NCBI RefSeq assembly: GCF_001417815.1
Contig: NZ_BCFK01000037.1
Coordinates: 1-64,000 of the forward strand
Reading direction: 5' to 3'
DNA length: 64,000 bases
Source of the DNA: Bifidobacterium aesculapii
GTDB lineage: Bacteria > Actinomycetota > Actinomycetes > Actinomycetales > Bifidobacteriaceae
Part shown: piece by piece, positions 61,024-64,000 of the stretch
Layout of the letters: each line of letters begins with the position of its first letter
Numbering within the stretch: the stretch's first letter is position 1
Notes under the pieces: model-generated
The model's database searches: none
What the model saw: the letters and a program-made list of their open reading frames with translations, nothing else
Told to the model about the DNA's origin: nothing
Position numbers and translations under genes: made by a program

Positions 61024-64000
61024 TTACGAGCGGCGCTTGCGGGTGATGAGCACCACTCCCGCAGCGGCGACGAGCAGGGCGATGACGCCCACCACGCCGC
61101 TTACGGATGCGCCGGTCGCGGACAGTCCACCGGCGGGCTTGGCGCCAGGCGCGGGCTGCGGCTTCGGCTCGGGAGTGACGGGGGCGGGCTTGATCGTCAC
61201 GTTGAACGTGGCGGACTTGCCACGGTAGGTGACGGTGACGGGCTTGTTCTCTCCCGCGACGGTGGAGTCGAATCCGGAGACCACATAACCGGCGCTCGCA
61301 TCGTCGGACGGCTGGAGTTCGACCGTCTCACCGCTCTCGTAGACGGCGTTGACCTTGAGACCGGTGAGGTCGAGCGCTTCGCCGATCTCGTATTCGGTCT
61401 TGGTCGGGCCGGTCACGGTAAGGCCGGTGAGCTCGTCCACGTTGAACGTCACCGTGTACTGCTTGGTGGTGGCGCCGTCCGCGGCGGTCACGTCGATGAC
61501 GGCCGTGCCGCCCAGCTTGCCGGCTTCCACGACATCGCCGGTCACCTTGACGGTGGCGGCGTTGTCCGTGGCGAAGGCCTGCAGCACCGGGTTGGCCTGC
61601 GCGTCATACGGCAGGTCGACGGTGTACTTGCCGGTCTCGTTCTTCGGATCGAGGATGCTCTTACCGTCGACACGCAGGTCGCCGAGCGTGGCGTCAGAGG
61701 CCGGCTTCGCGGTCTGCTGCGCCTGGAAGATGCGCACTTCGGCGATCTTGGCGTAGTAGTTGGCGTTGTCGGCGTAGGTGAGCTTGAGGCGCACGCCCTT
61801 GGTGGCGGGCAGCGCGTTCAGGTTCGCCGTGGTGACGTCGCCGCCGTTGATCTTGGCGCCGGTCTCGACCTTGACGTCGGAGTCCTTCCACGTCATGCCG
61901 TCCTCGTCGAGGTACTGCACGGTGAACGCCTTCGGCGTGGCCTCGCCGTACGAGACGAAGTCGAGGTCGTTGAGCTTGTACGCGTTGTCGAAGGTGTAGC
62001 TCACCCACGGGTCCTTGTCGTCGGCACTGGACTGATTCTTCCAGTTCGACCAGGAGGTGCCGTTGTCGCCGTCGCAGGTCTTCTGCACGGTGTTCGAGCC
62101 TTCGGTGGACGACGCCTCGGAGGCGCTGCAGAACTTGGCGGCGAGGTTCTCGCCGTTCACGGTCTCGCCTTCGGTCACGTATACGGTCAGCTTGGCGGCG
62201 ATCGTCTTGCCGGTGCCGTCGTCGGTGTCGACGGCACCGGTGACGGTCACGGTCTCGCCGGCTTCGGCGAAATCGGTATCCGCGAGCTTCGTCCAATCCC
62301 ACGTGACGCCGCGCGCGAACGCCGGCGAAGCGCCGACGTGCGCGTCGACGGTCGTGGGTGCCGCGGCCTTGACCGCGTCAAGCGTGGCGCCCGCGGCGAG
62401 CGTCACGGAGGCGGGATCGGTCACGTCGAACGCGCCGACGTAGACCTTCGCGGTGACCTTGAACTCGTTGCCGTAGATGTCCTTGGCGGTGCCGGTGGCC
62501 TCATAGGTGCCGGTCTTGGCCGTGTCGACCTTCGTCACGTCCCAATCGGAGACAGTGGCCGGGCCTTCGCCCCACGCGTAGTAGAGTGTCACGGTCTCGG
62601 GCAGCTGGGCGGGGGCGTTGACGGCGGTCTGCACGTTCACGGGCTTAGCGCCGGTCGGAACGACGTCGCGCAGCGTCCAGGTCTGGTTCGAGGCGGGCGA
62701 GGTGCCGCTCGGCGACTGCCACAGGCCGACCTTGGTGCCGACGGCGGTCTTGGAGCCGTCCACGTCAAGGTTCTGCTTGGCGGCCGCGTTGAGCAGCTGG
62801 TAGGTGGAGCCGTTGGACGTGTTGAGGATCCATTCGGCGGTCTTGTCGCTCTTGGCCTGCTCGACCGTCAGCGAATCGGAGAAGGCGTTGGTGCCGTCCT
62901 TGGAGACGAGCACCTTGCCGTCAGCGTTGGTGATCACGAACGCCTTGAGGTCGGGGCGCTCGGAATCGGCGGGCTGCTCGATCGGGGTGAACGTGAAGGT
63001 CTGCTGCTTGGCGGCGTCGGCGGTGGTGGCCGCATCGGCGAGGGACAGCGCGGAGTCGCCGGCGGCGACGTTCGCGAGAACCTTGCCGGACTGCTTGCCG
63101 ACGAGCTGGTACGCGTGGCCGGACTGCACGCCCGCGTCCTTGGCGACGCCGGAGACGCCCTTGAGCTGGATGGAGGCGATGGAGCGAGCCGGAACCGTCA
63201 CGGTGGCGGTCTTGGCGGCCTTGTCGATTACGACGGAGCCCGCGGCCTGCTTGACGTTGCTGGTCTTGGCGAACACCTCCGGAGTGGCGGCGTCCACGCC
63301 CTTGTCCTTGTCCTCCTGGGCGGTCTCAGTGGTCAGGTACAGGTCGCCGGACGCGTCGTCGGCGATCTCGCCGTACTTGGAGAGGTCGATGACGAACGTC
63401 TGCGCGGCGGTGCCGGAGTTGCGGTGCACGATGGTCTGCGTGGTGCCGTCCGCAGCGGTGGCGGTCATCGTATTGTTCTCGTCGTTGTTCGCGATGACCT
63501 TGTCACCGGGGTGGATGAAGTGCGTGATGGCCTTCACGCCGTTGTACTTGGCGTTCGCGATGACGGTGCACGGGGCGATGCCGTCGGTCTTGCCGCCGTT
63601 GTTGTTGACGCGGCGCTCGGAGTAGAGCTTGCCGTCCGCGCCGGCCACGGTGCAGTCGAAGTCGATGAGCACGGTGCCCCAGTTGGTGTTCTCGCCGGCC
63701 GGGTTGACGTTCGAGCCCATCTGCATGTTGTAGAGGTCCTCGACGACCTGCCAGAAGGTGAAGTCCTTGGACTGCAGGCGGGTCACGTTGGAGCTGATCT
63801 TGCTCATCATGCCGAGCGCGTTGTCGAAGCCGTACGGGTTGTAGGAGCCGGACTGCCAGGAGCCGTCCACCTCGCTCATCGAGAGCTTCTTGCCGTCGGC
63901 TTGGGCGACGTCGCGGGCCTGCATCTGGCCGCCGTCGCCGTACGCGTGCACGTTGTACTGGTCGACGAGGTCACGCACCTCCTGCGGGTACGCGTTGTAC
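61024..64000 (-). CDS. Cell-wall-anchored GH30 beta-1,6-galactanase-type enzyme, partial
   Basis: The frame is open to the window edge, so the N-terminus and acid/base region are missing; 991 residues are visible. QYNVHAYGDG and KKLSMSEVDGSW carry the catalytic nucleophile Glu (codon 63873-63875), a GH30 pattern, most like subfamily 5 enzymes acting on beta-1,6-galactan. After the catalytic and beta-sandwich part come a ricin-type trefoil, Ig-like domains, an F5/8 type C module (AAKFCSASEASSTEG onward), cadherin-like and Ig-like repeats, then LSATG, a membrane helix and RKRRS. With the GH43_24 neighbour this recalls the arabinogalactan-degrading gene pairs of B. longum. Confidence 0.87.
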   Translation of the reverse strand, partial: YNAYPQEVRDLVDQYNVHAYGDGGQMQARDVAQADGKKLSMSEVDGSWQSGSYNPYGFDNALGMMSKISSNVTRLQSKDFTFWQVVEDLYNMQMGSNVNPAGENTNWGTVLIDFDCTVAGADGKLYSERRVNNNGGKTDGIAPCTVIANAKYNGVKAITHFIHPGDKVIANNDENNTMTATAADGTTQTIVHRNSGTAAQTFVIDLSKYGEIADDASGDLYLTTETAQEDKDKGVDAATPEVFAKTSNVKQAAGSVVIDKAAKTATVTVPARSIASIQLKGVSGVAKDAGVQSGHAYQLVGKQSGKVLANVAAGDSALSLADAATTADAAKQQTFTFTPIEQPADSERPDLKAFVITNADGKVLVSKDGTNAFSDSLTVEQAKSDKTAEWILNTSNGSTYQLLNAAAKQNLDVDGSKTAVGTKVGLWQSPSGTSPASNQTWTLRDVVPTGAKPVNVQTAVNAPAQLPETVTLYYAWGEGPATVSDWDVTKVDTAKTGTYEATGTAKDIYGNEFKVTAKVYVGAFDVTDPASVTLAAGATLDAVKAAAPTTVDAHVGASPAFARGVTWDWTKLADTDFAEAGETVTVTGAVDTDDGTGKTIAAKLTVYVTEGETVNGENLAAKFCSASEASSTEGSNTVQKTCDGDNGTSWSNWKNQSSADDKDPWVSYTFDNAYKLNDLDFVSYGEATPKAFTVQYLDEDGMTWKDSDVKVETGAKINGGDVTTANLNALPATKGVRLKLTYADNANYYAKIAEVRIFQAQQTAKPASDATLGDLRVDGKSILDPKNETGKYTVDLPYDAQANPVLQAFATDNAATVKVTGDVVEAGKLGGTAVIDVTAADGATTKQYTVTFNVDELTGLTVTGPTKTEYEIGEALDLTGLKVNAVYESGETVELQPSDDASAGYVVSGFDSTVAGENKPVTVTYRGKSATFNVTIKPAPVTPEPKPQPAPGAKPAGGLSATGASVSGVVGVIALLVAAAGVVLITRKRRS

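Overview
The window reads as a stretch of a high-GC actinobacterial chromosome, almost certainly a Bifidobacterium. Pointers are the actinobacterial Rho with its long Arg/Asp-rich insert, GlnR, a DUF2469 protein, a MINPP-type phytase of the kind known from bifidobacteria, and very large cell-wall-anchored glycoside hydrolases. Species cannot be fixed from the sequence alone.

Layout. 0.5-9.3 kb: ppa, mntP, a membrane protein, the overlapping pair glnR-nth, a solute-binding protein and valS. 9.3-10 kb: a gene-free block of repeats. 10-16 kb (minus strand): a giant secreted Gly/Ser-rich protein, chorismate mutase, a class IV aminotransferase, a parS-like site and a LivK-type lipoprotein. 16-29.3 kb (mostly minus): rho, a Glf-like flavoprotein, an anchored phytase, DUF2469, a GNAT protein, gatC-gatA-gatB, a SpoU methyltransferase and a phosphoribosyltransferase-like protein. 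29.3-33 kb: a copper locus, with csoR divergent from an unusual copper P-type ATPase and a palindromic operator between them. 33.4-37.3 kb (minus): an aquaglyceroporin, tRNA-Lys, and the rpsF-ssb-rpsR-rplI cluster. 37.8-40.3 kb (plus): prs and a MalY/PatB-type enzyme. 41-45.7 kb (minus): a MarR regulator and a heterodimeric ABC exporter with matching operators. 45.8-51 kb: repeats, a tiny zinc-ribbon-like protein, an aldo/keto reductase and a HEPN-ASCH fusion protein. 51.5-64 kb (minus): three giant anchored enzymes (two GH43, one partial GH30) that look like a type II arabinogalactan degradation locus.

The most unusual content is in the repeats. Two arrays of 24-bp palindromes (GTGTGGAGC-N6-GCTCCACAC) at 23-287 and 34901-35162 have starts spaced 51-52 or 40-42 bp apart, about five or four helical turns. 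A second family, AACCTGCGC-N12, runs at a period of 21 bp (two turns) and occurs three times as two facing arms of opposite orientation. Two copies are intergenic; the third lies in frame inside the copper ATPase gene, where it encodes heptad peptides on both sides of the actuator domain. That ATPase also lacks nearly all of its nucleotide-binding domain, carries cupredoxin and YHS domains at its ends, and has a strong internal start for the YHS domain alone. Other families (a 94-bp exact duplication with inverted ends, 61-bp-spaced stem-loops, a nested hairpin near the surface-enzyme genes, a 52-bp repeat) fill most of the remaining gaps.

The HEPN (Abi-like)-ASCH fusion at 49932-51026 is the best candidate for an uncharacterised defence or RNA-targeting protein. 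All function calls come from reading the sequence; no database search was run.
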